Source of the DNA: Seminavis robusta
Lineage: Eukaryota; Bacillariophyta; Bacillariophyceae; Naviculales; Naviculaceae
NCBI GenBank assembly: GCA_903772945.1
Contig: CAICTM010000047.1
Location: 89,158-153,157 of the forward strand
Reading direction: 5' to 3'
DNA: 64,000 nt
Within the stretch, counting starts at the first letter, position 1. Each line of letters opens with the position of its first letter. Of this stretch, positions 54,703 through 64,000 are shown in pieces. The translations under genes were made by a program, and so were the position numbers. The notes below the pieces were generated by a model. It was given only the letters and a program-made list of their open reading frames with translations, made no database searches and had not been told where the DNA came from.

Positions 54703-55635
54703 TTAGTCGGTCTTTCCGGCGGGTTTCTTGGTGTCTTCGTTGACCTGTTCCCATCCTTCCTTGTCATCTTCAGTGACAGTCTCGACCACCATGGCTTCCT
54801 TCAATTCTTCGTCCTTGTCGTCCAAGTAGAGAGATGCGAGCGCCGCGGGCACCTCATCTTCACTGGTGACCCAGATGGTTCTCATGCCAGCAGGCTTCTT
54901 CTCGTCGCTATCCATTGCCTCCTCCTGATTCGATGGAACCACCAAAGTGAAGACTCCGTCCTGGAGAAAGGCACGGGCATGGGCCACGTCAACCGAAGCG
55001 AGATCCTGCGTCTCTATGGTGCGGTGGAGCTTCAAAACGCGGTCGCCGATCTTGCGAGTAGCCTCGATGTAGACCTTGCCTTGGCGGGCATGCGCCTTGA
55101 GGTCGGGAGCTTTGACACCAGGAAGATCAATGGAAATGCGGAACTCCTTGTCATCCGTGGCTTCGGGAGGCGAGGTAGTCTCGGTCTCAATGTTCACGGG
55201 ATCGTTCGACTTCTTGGGTACGATAACCGTCAAGACTCCGTTGTCAAGGGTTGCGACGGTGTTCGCGAGATCCGAAGTGGTCGGGCGGACGTAGAGAATC
55301 TCCTGGTAAGTCTTCTCAATCTCGTTCTTGTTGTTCATGCGGATTGCAGTGACTTCCACTTCCCCGTCTTTCTCTTCAATGGTGATTTGGTGAGCCTTGA
55401 CCCCGGGAACATCCATCTGGAAGATGTAATTCTCTTCAGTTTCATTCCAGGTACTCTTGTTCTTCTGGAACATGCTCATGGGAGAAGAGTCTTCCTCGGC
55501 GGATTCATTCGCGGCCATGAAGAAGGGGTGGAAATGAGGGAATCCTCCTCGCATCATCATGTACGGATGGAAGCCACCGCGGTGACCGCGGTGACCGTGG
55601 TGACCGTGGCGAAAGGGACGCTGAGAGCAAGGCAT
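54703..55635 (-). CDS. Tandem alpha-crystallin domain protein (small heat-shock protein-like), 310 aa
   Basis: Intact 310-residue ORF. His/Gly/Arg-rich N-terminus (HGHHGHRGHRGGFHPY) and FPHFHPFF, then two alpha-crystallin (ACD) domains: about 62-146 (ENYIFQMDVPGVKAHQITIE ... NGVLTVIVPKK) and about 157-238 (EFRISIDLPGVKAPDLKA ... DGVFTLVVP). Both retain the G-V-x-T-(V/L)-x-V-P ending of sHSPs. An acidic tail (about 245-310) follows. Typical sHSPs have one ACD and 150-200 residues, so this is a double-domain form; internal duplication is likely. It would act as an ATP-independent chaperone. No HSE was recognised upstream in the first 120 bases. Confidence 0.88.
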   Translation of the reverse strand: MPCSQRPFRHGHHGHRGHRGGFHPYMMMRGGFPHFHPFFMAANESAEEDSSPMSMFQKNKSTWNETEENYIFQMDVPGVKAHQITIEEKDGEVEVTAIRMNNKNEIEKTYQEILYVRPTTSDLANTVATLDNGVLTVIVPKKSNDPVNIETETTSPPEATDDKEFRISIDLPGVKAPDLKAHARQGKVYIEATRKIGDRVLKLHRTIETQDLASVDVAHARAFLQDGVFTLVVPSNQEEAMDSDEKKPAGMRTIWVTSEDEVPAALASLYLDDKDEELKEAMVVETVTEDDKEGWEQVNEDTKKPAGKTD

Positions 55636-56570
55636 GGTTGGTTTGTGTTTTGGTTGTTCTGTTCAACTTGTTTCTCTTGAGAGATTGTAAGAGGTTGATG
55701 AGTTTCTCGTTGTTGTTTTGATTGGAGATCTCTCTCGTCAATCGATCACAACAGTAGATGAATGAAGGCCCACGAGAAACACCGAAGCGGTCTGAACTGC
55801 ATCGAATGGTGGTGTAGGTTTGTTCAGCGGGACTAAAGTACCATCCACGGTGCGCGCCTGGGGGGCGTGGAATGTCATTCACAAAGTGGATCAACGACGT
55901 CGTTGTCGAGCAGTAACGGGGGTTAGAGTTCGTAGGTGGATTATCTACGGCAGCCAGGGCCAGGCTTTTAAAAGCAAAGAAGAGGTCGTTTGGGTGAGGC
56001 GGAGGAAACTTACGACATGCTACCGGTAGCATGGCTCAACTACGCTTTGTCGATTCGATTCACCAATGCGAGAGATGGGCTATCGGCCGTGATTGTGTCT
56101 TTGGCGTGTTAGATGCGAGAAAGCTCACGAAGAGCGAGCTCCAAGACTACTAGGTGCAGATCTTTGTGTCGATTCAATTCCGACAATGTCAGAGCGAAAC
56201 CGGACAAGAAGTAGCCATTTTTGGAGCAGGATCTAAAGCAGCACTCCTAACCTCATTTGAACTGCATCCGACTAACTAGTATTCTATGAGTTTTTATGAA
56301 GTCTCTACCGTTGGCTGGACTTTGAGTGCCAAAAGCCCCCGGCAGCAACATGTTTTTCTCCTCTCGTCGCTTTCGAGAGTATTCGGCGTGGTTGCTTTTG
56401 CAAATCACCTCCCACATCATCACATCTGTGCTCATCATCACCACGATTGTGGATTGTTGCTGCCGTTCCATCATGAAGGCGGCTGAGCATGGGACTTTCA
56501 ACTTCTGAAAAAATCTTGAAAGTGCCGGAAGTATCATCGTTGCACAATAATAATGCATCTGTGACTATGA
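55636..56570. other. Intergenic region
   Basis: Promoter region of the tandem ACD gene. Minus-strand ORF 55505-56032 overlaps the gene start in another frame and is a shadow. TACCGGTA occurs near 56023. No further gene seen. Confidence 0.4.
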
Positions 56571-58496
56571 TTACATTTCATCTCTGTTGTTGTTGTTGTT
56601 GTTGTCACCCCACACTTGTTTCTCTGGATATTTCCGCAGTACATGTTGATAATGAGTTCCCATCAATGCGTTGGCAACGTAGTTCCAATTCTTGACGGCA
56701 TCCGTTTGCGTCCAAAATGTATTGACCTTGTGCGTGCGCATGGTATCTTGCAGAATATCAAACATGGTCAATGGCTTTTTGTTTTTGTTGTTGTCTGTTA
56801 TATCGAGATACCGGAGAATATTTCTCCACTCGGATTCCATGGGAGAGAGATTGTTACCTTCGTCCTCAAATGCGGCTGCAGTAGTCAGTTGAGTGGTGCC
56901 ACTCTCTTGTGCCTGTTGCGTGACTTGGACCAGATCGGTCCAATGTTTGAATGGGAAAATGGATTCAAAATCGACCGTCAAATGCGGCACATTGTACGTT
57001 CGCAGAAAATCATCCAGTTGATCTTGTTCGTTTTGCAGTCGGTGCAATTGATGAAAGATTTTGTGATGATCGAGATTGACGGGGACCATTTCTTTCATGT
57101 GATAAGCATGCGTATGTTGTTGCTGTTGTTGTTCTGGTGCCTTTGTTTCCGCATTGCGTTGAGATTGTCGAATGACCGCATCCAGCAGATTGCGTTTGAC
57201 ACGAATAATCTTGACGGATCCCTTGGGCAGTGTTTTGATGAGCTCCAAGGTATCCTTGGCCTTGTGATTGCCGGCAATCATGCCAGCTGGATCGGTCAAC
57301 CACGGAAATCCCATGGCCAACCCATGTTCTTGTTGTTGACAAAAGACATGCACGAGCCATTTTCCTCGTGACTTGTCGGATACTTTTTTCCAGAATTCCC
57401 CTTGCAGTTCCGTGTTGGGTTTGTCGAGGAGCGAGTAATCAATGGCCGTGGCTTGATGGACCAATTGTGCCGTTCGTTTGGGTGTGGTGGGTCGATTGGG
57501 GAACATGATTTGCGTCAGGACATGCCATACCAAATCGGTAGACAAGTCTTCCATGCCGAGAATCAGCATGGCCGGATTGGAATATCCGTGGGAGGCGGCT
57601 ACATCGGTATAAAAGGAGCCTGTCTTTTTGCGCATGAATTCGCAAAAACTCAGTGCCGGTTGTTCGGAAGGAATTTCGTCTTGTTTTGGAACGGGAGCTG
57701 CCACGCGGGCATGATGTTGGTGGTGTTTGGCGTCTTGCTCTTTTTGTTGTTTTTGAGCTTGAGCCTCCTGTTCCAATCGTAGCCGTTCGGCTTTGACTTG
57801 TTCTTCTAGCCGAATTCGTTCCGCTTCCATTCGTTGTTTTTCTTCTTGCTCTACCATCTTTTTTCTCTCTGCTTCTTCTTCTTCTTCTTGTCGTCTTTGT
57901 CGCTCTTGTTTTTGCCGTTCTTCCTCGGCTCGTCGGAGTTCTTCTTCTCGTCGTTGCAATTCTTCCTCTTTTCGTTGGAGTTCTTCCATTTTTCGTCGGT
58001 GCTCTTCTTCCCTCGAAGCAAATTGCTCATTTTCTAGTATTGGGTCTTCCTCTTCGTCTTCTACTATTGGATCTTCTTCTTTTGCAGATTGTGGCTCTTT
58101 TTCTTGTTGTTGTTGTTGTTCCTCCTCACCAAATTTCCCTCCATAGGGTTCCCCTTTGTCTTCTGCTTGTTCTTCTGCTTGTTCTCCAGCATCGACAAAA
58201 TCATCTACATTGCGATCGTCAGTTCGTCGTCGTCGTCGAATGGACAAATTCTGAAGGGCTTGTGGATTCGACTGCAACGTCGTATGGACCGTGGCAACCA
58301 CCACTACCAAAATAATCAATGCCACAAAGACAACCACCTTGGTTTGGGAGGACTTGCCACCGAGAGGACGCTTGCCTTTGCGCAACAGCTTGAGACCGTC
58401 GCCACTGCGACTGCGATTCAGGTTGCGTCGTGGTGGAGGATAGTAGCCGGCTCCTCGGCCACCACGGGAACGAACGGTGGTTGTCATGCTCATCAT
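56571..58496 (-). CDS. Type II sulfotransferase-like protein with coiled-coil stalk, 641 aa
   Basis: Single exon, 641 aa from ATG 58496. Arg-rich cytosolic tail, one membrane span near 53-73 (VVVFVALIILVVVVATV), acidic stretch (about 120-150), then a long Glu/Arg/Gln coiled coil (about 155-270; EELQRKEEELQRREEELRRA). The catalytic-like domain (about 280-640) contains SFCEFMRKKTGSFYTD, AMLILGMEDLSTDLVWHVL, and KIIRVKRNLLDAVIRQSQRN, which resembles the 3'-phosphate-binding strand-helix (R-N-x-x-D-x-x-x-S/R) of PAPS sulfotransferases, and later VDFESIF. The canonical 5' P-loop (PKSGTT) is not obvious. Probable Golgi sulfotransferase-like enzyme; substrate unknown. Confidence 0.7.
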   Translation of the reverse strand: MMSMTTTVRSRGGRGAGYYPPPRRNLNRSRSGDGLKLLRKGKRPLGGKSSQTKVVVFVALIILVVVVATVHTTLQSNPQALQNLSIRRRRRTDDRNVDDFVDAGEQAEEQAEDKGEPYGGKFGEEEQQQQQEKEPQSAKEEDPIVEDEEEDPILENEQFASREEEHRRKMEELQRKEEELQRREEELRRAEEERQKQERQRRQEEEEEAERKKMVEQEEKQRMEAERIRLEEQVKAERLRLEQEAQAQKQQKEQDAKHHQHHARVAAPVPKQDEIPSEQPALSFCEFMRKKTGSFYTDVAASHGYSNPAMLILGMEDLSTDLVWHVLTQIMFPNRPTTPKRTAQLVHQATAIDYSLLDKPNTELQGEFWKKVSDKSRGKWLVHVFCQQQEHGLAMGFPWLTDPAGMIAGNHKAKDTLELIKTLPKGSVKIIRVKRNLLDAVIRQSQRNAETKAPEQQQQQHTHAYHMKEMVPVNLDHHKIFHQLHRLQNEQDQLDDFLRTYNVPHLTVDFESIFPFKHWTDLVQVTQQAQESGTTQLTTAAAFEDEGNNLSPMESEWRNILRYLDITDNNKNKKPLTMFDILQDTMRTHKVNTFWTQTDAVKNWNYVANALMGTHYQHVLRKYPEKQVWGDNNNNNNRDEM

Positions 58497-59513
58497 ATGT
58501 ATATCGTATGAATGAGCTCTATGAATTTAAATAATTCTATCTGTCTACGGATGATGTATGTGTAATTTGATTTGTGGTTGCCAGGTTGCTTGCTGTTGGT
58601 CTTGCCTGGTTTGGTTGTGCTGTTGTGCTGCAAGATGAACGGGGAAGCTGCTTTGGTTTGCTTGGTTGTGGGCAGCGGCGAAGTGGACGAAGAAATTTCT
58701 CGTGATGTTCCTTGATCGCGGTCATAGTGGGACTGCAATGACCCCGACAACTCCCACCGGTCCTTTTGGATGCTGTACTATTTTAAAAAATACCATACAT
58801 GTAGTCAGCATGGGGAGGAAAGTGCTACAGCAGCATTCTTGAGTTGTTAGTTATCCTTTTGCCCAGGCTCCTTGTGTTGTTCCTATGATGTCCCACGTGA
58901 AGCAAACTCTGTTCCATCTCCTCGTCCAACGCTATTCGCTATTATTGTTGCTTTTCAACACAAGCCCAACATTTGACTTTCCCCCACCGATTCGATTCCT
59001 CAAATCTCCTCCCATGGCTGCTGCAACGAACTAGCCAGACTAGCTAGATATGGTACCGTACCGTATGTCATACGGCTGAAGTGGCTCGTTCTATCCGGAA
59101 ACGAATGGTCAAATCCGTTTGCGTTTGCAGCGATGGCCCCTTTTAGTACATGTGCCAACAGAATGTCAGCGGACCTCTTTAAATAGGACTCCAGAATGCG
59201 ACAAACAACATACACGCTAGAGAGAAAGTACATGTAGTGGTTCTTCATGCATGCAACGCCATCCCGTAATCTGGAATGGAAAGCTTTGTAGATTAGAAAA
59301 CGCGGCTGATAGCAGAAGGATCAGGAGTGAGAGAAGCAGAAAAGATGGCACAGATGAAATCGGAGTGGTCGAGGAGGAGTTGGAAGAAGGAGAGTGGAAA
59401 GCGGTGGCATTTGGTGATGGGGACGTAAATTGTTGGGTCGTCATCAGCCAGGGCAGAGATGAAAGGCGTTGACCAGAGAGAGTCAGATCTGGCTGCACTT
59501 TAGCCGAATCATT
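58497..59513. other. Intergenic region
   Basis: Promoter of the sulfotransferase-like gene lies to its left. A 73-aa plus ORF at 59251-59472 has an acidic stretch but no domain. GGTACCGTACCG near 59051. Nothing else supported. Confidence 0.4.
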
Positions 59514-60860
59514 TTACACATTCCTCCCCCATACAATGTTCTCACAGCTTCTCGGGCGGCCTGTACTGGCCAGAGACCGGGCCGTGGAACTGGGACCCGA
59601 TCCAGCTCCAGGGATGCTCGTACCGGTGGATTCCCAGTAGGGAAATGTCGTTGGCATGGGATCCATCGGCAGCAAGCCGTCCCAGAAGAAAAAGTTGTCA
59701 GTGGCGCAATGAGACTCCCAGCCAAACAACAAGGTTTCATCCCGAGAAGTCAAACTGGCCATGTCGCTGACGGCGTCTACCTTGTGTGAATAATCCAGAG
59801 GGTGCGTTGCGGCTGAATTGGCATTGCTGTTTTGGTTTGCGGAAGCATTGAGCGCCGTATTCACTTCTTCCTGCGGGCTTGCAATCGCAGCGAATAAGTC
59901 AGAAAAATCATTTTCTTGCTGTGCTGCGATTGTAGAAGGCGGTTGGTTGATATCCAAAGGCAATGGCATCACACCATCCAATTGTTGGGCATAGTTGCCT
60001 CCTTGTAGAGATTGCTCATCCCCAATTTTGAGGGAATCCATTGCATAATCCGCATCCTGGGTTGAGGGCTTCGTCAAATCATTGATCGAGTCGGGGAAAA
60101 CATCCTCTTTGAGTGCATGGATTTGGAAAGATGCACCCTCAAGATTCAATGCCAATGGCGTGGCATCATTCAATGCAATTTCTTCTTCAGTGGAAGACTG
60201 TTGTGTTACAACCAGGGGCGCTGCCTCCACTGGTATAGGTTGAAAGTGCGAACGCTCTCTCAGCCGCTGTGTGACCTTGTAGTGAATTCGCCTTTCCGAA
60301 AGCTCAGCCCATTTTCCATCTTTCAGCTCCAAGAACCTAAAATCTCTAGTTCGGAGATCTTCAATTATTTGCTTGACAAGCGTCCTCTTTTCTTTCCTAT
60401 CAGTCGCGGCCTGGTAGGATCCCTTGTGCTTGTCAAGGTGGATACGAAACAGCCAATTTCCCTTAATATGGTTCGACATGCCTCCTCGACCAAATACTAC
60501 ATCCGCGTCACGCAGTTGGTTGTCTTCAATAACAGCAGGAGGCGGTGCCAAATGACTGGACAAAACAACGGACGGTTTGGTCTCTCTCTTGGAGATTGCC
60601 GTGACGTCGGCGGCAGGTCTACCAGCGAGGTGAGTGTCCTTGTCAAAAGGATCCGTTTTGATGTCCATGGTGGATTTGGTTGCTGTGGCGCGGTGCATGA
60701 TTCCCTGGGCTTCGGACCTCTGCAATTGCCTCTTGGTGTCTTGTGGTGATGGACGGTGCAAAATGCCGCTGGACTCGGTCCTCTTCGGGGCCTTTCGTGT
60801 CGGTGGCTCAGGGCTAGCAGCGGCGCGGCGCCAGGTTCCGTGGGCTTGGGTCATGTTCAT
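59514..60860 (-). CDS. DUF6824-type nuclear protein, 448 aa
   Basis: Intact 448-residue ORF. Basic, Ser/Pro-rich N-terminus with two copies of a GI(L/M)HR motif (near 32 and 53). From about 115 to 210 a globular domain: DADVVFGRGGMSNHIKGNWL, then RIHLDKHKGSYQAATDRKEK, FRFLELKDGKWAELS and RRIHYKVTQRLRERS. This is the DVLxGRGG-N-H-GN-xFR-x-Y-x-K-x-RFL-xD-W-x-K-x-(A/S)-LR pattern of DUF6824, very frequent in diatoms and often in putative DNA-associated proteins. The acidic C-terminus contains Asn/Gln-rich stretches typical of transactivation-like regions. A regulatory role is inferred. Confidence 0.82.
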   Translation of the reverse strand: MNMTQAHGTWRRAAASPEPPTRKAPKRTESSGILHRPSPQDTKRQLQRSEAQGIMHRATATKSTMDIKTDPFDKDTHLAGRPAADVTAISKRETKPSVVLSSHLAPPPAVIEDNQLRDADVVFGRGGMSNHIKGNWLFRIHLDKHKGSYQAATDRKEKRTLVKQIIEDLRTRDFRFLELKDGKWAELSERRIHYKVTQRLRERSHFQPIPVEAAPLVVTQQSSTEEEIALNDATPLALNLEGASFQIHALKEDVFPDSINDLTKPSTQDADYAMDSLKIGDEQSLQGGNYAQQLDGVMPLPLDINQPPSTIAAQQENDFSDLFAAIASPQEEVNTALNASANQNSNANSAATHPLDYSHKVDAVSDMASLTSRDETLLFGWESHCATDNFFFWDGLLPMDPMPTTFPYWESTGTSIPGAGSGPSSTARSLASTGRPRSCENIVWGRNV

Positions 60861-61315
60861 GTCGGGCCCCGCTTTGGTAAAGGTGTGGAAAAAATAAGGA
60901 GACTCGTTCCACTGTCACTCGTTTGTTGTTGGTACGGGTACATCAAAAGAGACGGGGAACCGGGAAAACACGTCTGGTTTGAGTTGTCAATTGGATCAAT
61001 GAGAAAACAAATACTAAATAGATACGTTAAGGAGCGAGGGGGGCTAAGCTAGGCAGAGCAGGGGCTGAGGTGGTGCGTGGCTGTGGTGGTGGGCGTACGG
61101 GGAGAGCAATGAGGACGGGAGTAGGGCAAAGGGGGGGCAGGGGAAGGGGGGCATGGGGGAAAACGAGGAAGGAGAAGGGAGCAAAATTAGCGGAAGAGGG
61201 CAAGTGCACCTACGGCATCCCAGGAAGACAGTTTTAGATGGGTAGATGCGGTAAGAATAGGGTTAAAGATTTACTTTACTCTTCCAATTTGAATCAAAAA
61301 TATGTTTTACCGCAA
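60861..61315. other. Intergenic region
   Basis: A G-rich run at 61090-61170 (GGGGGGCAGGGGAAGGGGGG) is notable for possible quadruplex formation. No gene supported. Confidence 0.4.
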
Positions 61316-61645
61316 CTACCTGAATCCCAGATGTGTCTTCCAGAGAGAATGACGGTAGCTCATGGTGCCAGCAGGGACACGAGAGCCACGCATGCAGAGG
61401 TGGCGGGCCCGAAGAATAGCTAGGCTGAGCCGAGCATTAACGTAGCCACGTACCACTGAGTAAGGGCGTTCCCACTTTGCAGCGAGCAAAGCGGAAATAC
61501 TTTTGGTGAGTGCCTCAGCTTCGGCCCCAAGGATGTTGAGTTTTGAGTATCCGGGACTGAAACTCGAAATCGACAGGATCACCAAAAGCGATTCCTCACG
61601 TTTCTTTTTAGACTGACTTTTAAAATAGTGCAATAGCTCCACCAT
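61316..61645 (-). pseudogene. Retroelement pol C-terminal fragment
   Basis: 109-aa ORF with GAEAEALTKSISALLAAKWE, RPYSVVRGYVNARLSLAIL and RARHLCMRGSRVP. The W-x-R-P-Y-S-x-V-x-G-(F/Y)-V-x-A-R-L-S-x-A-(I/L)-x-R-A pattern with LC(M/L)RGSR is a recurrent C-terminal tail of diatom retroelement-associated polyproteins. It stands alone without an RT core. Confidence 0.45.
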
Positions 61646-61676
61646 GGCCTACAGTCTCTCTAGTGTTTAACCAGCA

Positions 61677-62291
61677 TGGAACGAATCTGATGATGACTCG
61701 GATTCTGACAGTGAATCAAGCTACGAAAGCGATGAAGATGAAGACGAATGGGAAGAATTGGATCAGAATGAGCTAGCGGATCTACTTGCTAGTGGATCGC
61801 GTCCAGTCCCAGTCGTTGACAACCAAGATCAACCACCAGCACTTTTGCCTCGAGCGAACCAAGCATATGACGATGACTCGGATAGCAGTGATGACGAGGA
61901 GAGTGACGATGGTGAAGAAGCAAAGCAAGATGATTCTGACAATGATTCCGACGATGATTCGAGCGATGATGGCATTCCCGAAGGAATCAGAGAAGCCGTC
62001 AGGGAACAAACTCAGAGAATTGATGATACCATGGAGGAGATTCGGGCATCAGGATGACCAAAGCGTAAGACTAGGGCTCCGGACAGACTGAACCTCCAGC
62101 AGCAGCACGTGAAACCCACGAAGACTATGTTTGGCTATCACCTCACAATGGCGGATATCAAGAAAGGATTGTCGCCAGAAGAGAGAGACGCTATCATAGA
62201 AGACTGCCACAACATCACGGAACAACAGTGTCCTCGGAAAGGAAGTTGCACTACGCTAAAAGCTAGTGTAAAGATCTTTCGGGTGTTTTGA
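61677..62291 (+). pseudogene. Retroelement pol fragment (acidic linker and R-K-x-R-A-P-D segment)
   Basis: The frame at 61677-62057 begins without a start codon in a highly acidic stretch (DDDSDSDSESSYESDEDEDE), then DQPPALLPRANQAYDDD, and stops at 62057. The neighbouring sequence continues RKTRAPDRLNLQQQHV and FGYHLTMADIKKGLSPEERD. An acidic region followed by R-x-(S/T)-R-x-(A/P)-P-D-R is usual between integrase and RT of diatom Copia/Ty3 elements. Tentative. Confidence 0.35.
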
Positions 62292-62879
62292 GTTTGAGAG
62301 AATGAAAGTTATGAGAGGATTAGAAAGCTATGAAAACTAATCAACGAGAGAGATCACAATCAAGGATCTGAACTCCCGCGGGAGACTGTAAAGTGTGATA
62401 GAGTAGGTTGTGGTAGTAATCCTACTCGTTCCACGATCCAAAAACGGAACGCGTGGAAGATTCGTCTAGCATTTATCTAGTAGCGTGAAATCTCTCCACG
62501 CCAGCTAAATATCTAGCGCGATGTTTCACCATCGACCTAGTATGACTAGCGGTCATGAGAACCCTGTCTCAATGACTATTCACGAGAGACTCAGTCATGA
62601 GTCGAACTCAAACCCTATCTAGGATCGAGTCGCGAATAAGGCTAAGAGCCGTGTATTGCATTCGCCCCCTGGCAAGGGTCACAGAAGGCACGACATCAGT
62701 TGGACAAGGAGAACATATGATTTAAAGTGCGGGGCACTCTCATGAGATTGGATGTAGACATGTGCGTCGCACGATGGCAATCCTACAAGGGATCAGGCTT
62801 GTATGGGTTATATACCTTATGTTCCTGGTAGACTGTGCCGCCATTGGCGGTAGCATGTTGGAGCCGTACAGTGCCATTG
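62292..62879. other. Possible LTR or non-coding end of the right-edge retroelement
   Basis: No coding sequence. The stretch has a CGAGTCGCGAATAAGG and GCGTGGAAGATTCG composition, with several short inverted repeats such as CTCCCGCGGGAG at 62371. It lies at the 3' side of the minus-strand integrase remnant, where the end of pol, a linker and one LTR would be expected; a second copy is needed to prove an LTR. Confidence 0.3.
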
Positions 62880-64000
62880 TCATTGACTCGGTCTATAGTG
62901 TAAGGACCTTTGTACTTTGGCTGACCGTACTTGCGGTGCTGATACTGTTGAATCATCACGGTATCGTTGACATGTATTGATGAGGGACACGCGCGCGTTC
63001 TCCCTATCGTTGTTCTGTTGGATGAGTCTGGCGACGTTCCTTATGTACTTCCAGTTTGCTTCGAAACGGACGTTGTGAATTGCGTCACGGTTGAACACGA
63101 TCATTGCAAAGCGAACCGCCGTGAGGACTCCATCCCAGGATCCATTCACGAGGTCGTCTTGCACTTGATGTTTTGAACAGCGATCAAGTTGCGTATGGTC
63201 TGATGAGCAGCTCGACCATGGAGTTGGTTGAGGGTTGCGCGTGGTGATGAACTTGCGACGAAGTCCATATTCATCCGGAGAGTCTTCTCGACCTTCTGGC
63301 GGAACTCACGTCCTCTATCCATGATAACCTCAGCGGCCATGATACCGAGTAAGCCACATTTGTTCTAGGACGATGGCTACTTCGTCTGCTGCCTTGGAGC
63401 AGATCTCTGCAATCTCGAACCATCCGGTTACGGGATCAATCATTGTCAAGCAATGAAGTGTACAGGAATTCTTTTTCTTAGGATCCCCGAGTTGTAGGGA
63501 CCTATCAGGTCAATACATAGTCTTTCCAAGGGATCTCCTCGCAAGTCTTTGGAGGCATCATCCCAGCTTACGCGTCTTGGGTTGTTAATCTGGCAGCTTT
63601 GGCAACGCTGACAATACGGCCTGCACAGTCTTGCGCAGTCCTTTCCGGTTAGTGTTGGCTGATGGTTAGTTCTGTGCGAGTCTCGCCAGGTGCATCAGAC
63701 ACCATGGTACCATCGACTAGCTTCTTCTGCATAGTCTTAGGTACGATGATCTTATCGTCCTTAACTACTAAGTCGTAAGACTATCCCCTCTGGGGAAAGA
63801 TTGCTTCTTGTAGTCTGTTTGGCTTGTCCCTGAGGAGTTTCTTGATATCGTTGTCGTCTTTCTGACGATGTTCGATCTCGGGGAACGAGAGAGGGAACTC
63901 GCTAGGGAAGTCCTCTTCGTCTGCAGCCATGAGCTCAGCGATCTCGCTGGCGTCCATTTGTTCTGAAGAACGTCGTTGTTGGAGAGTTAAGTCTCGATTG
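62880..64000 (-). pseudogene. Ty3/gypsy-type integrase remnant (continues beyond the window)
   Basis: On the minus strand the frames give a zinc-binding end (CRPYCQRCQSCQINNPRR, about 63640-63580), the catalytic core start (CIDLIGPY; CLTMIDPVTGWFEIAEICS, 63530-63400), LEQMWLTRYHGR, then after a frame change near 63345 VIMDRGREFRQKVEK and IRNLIAVQNIKCKTTS. A further change near 63170 leads to NGSWDGVLTAVRFAMIVF. This is the HHCC/DDE integrase order of Ty3-like elements in diatoms. At least two frame breaks; the third acidic residue region is altered (Pro-Arg-Ala-Thr). Upstream parts lie past position 64000. Confidence 0.75.

Noticed and set aside
55505-56032. 175-aa minus-strand ORF overlapping the tandem ACD gene start
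   Set aside because: It overlaps a gene with two clear domains in another frame; its own sequence has no domain and ends inside the ACD gene's first codons.

Overview
The window is nuclear DNA of a eukaryote, most probably a pennate diatom. Evidence: short introns with GTAAGT/GTGAGT donors; a heat-shock-factor gene whose DNA-binding domain is completed only after removing a 91-bp intron; a DUF6824-type protein; very long Ser/Pro-rich secretory proteins; RXL-like sites in secreted proteins; and Copia-, Ty3- and DIRS-type retroelements of the kinds known from diatom genomes. The species cannot be named from sequence alone. Two Ns (12145-12146) and many 1-bp frame breaks in or beside short homopolymers show that this is a draft assembly, so several 'broken' genes may be read or consensus errors.

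Layout. 1-6060: a partial fucosyltransferase-like Golgi protein (-), a diatom-type protein of unknown function (+) and an HSF (-). 6061-23660: two tandem, same-strand (-) paralogues encoding giant membrane-anchored, mucin-like proteins, each with an acidic N-terminus, a membrane segment, an Ala-rich hydrophobic segment, an ectodomain, PS-rich repeats, a globular module, more PS repeats and a C-terminal beta-sandwich-like domain. The 5' gene of the pair (B, 17719-23660) is shorter; the other (A, 6061-16191) also has three Cys-rich modules and a much longer repeat array. 23661-41760 is a repeat-rich island: a 0.4-kb foldback element; a DIRS-like tyrosine-recombinase retrotransposon with split direct repeats in the A1-ORFs-B1-A2-B2 order; a degenerate Copia-like LTR element nested in its A1 repeat; and a cluster of further foldback elements, each packed with its own short motif in both orientations.

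41761-60860 is gene-rich again: a small secreted protein (-), a broken unknown gene (+), eIF4A3 (-) divergent from a type II membrane protein with a methyltransferase-like segment (+), a secreted/membrane Hedgehog-like Hint protein (+), a small zinc-ribbon protein (+), a truncated WD40 TCAB1/WRAP53-like fragment (-), a tandem alpha-crystallin protein (-), a type II sulfotransferase-like protein with a coiled-coil stalk (-) and a DUF6824 protein (-). 61316-64000 holds decayed retroelement pieces, including a Ty3-type integrase running off the right edge.

Themes. Several genes point to the secretory pathway and cell surface (fucosyltransferase-like, sulfotransferase-like, giant PS-rich proteins, Hint protein, small secreted protein). 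Three of them carry RRL/RRRL sites resembling the RXL processing motif of diatom cell-wall proteins. The least familiar structures are the motif-packed foldback elements, the giant paralogue pair and the Hog-like protein.
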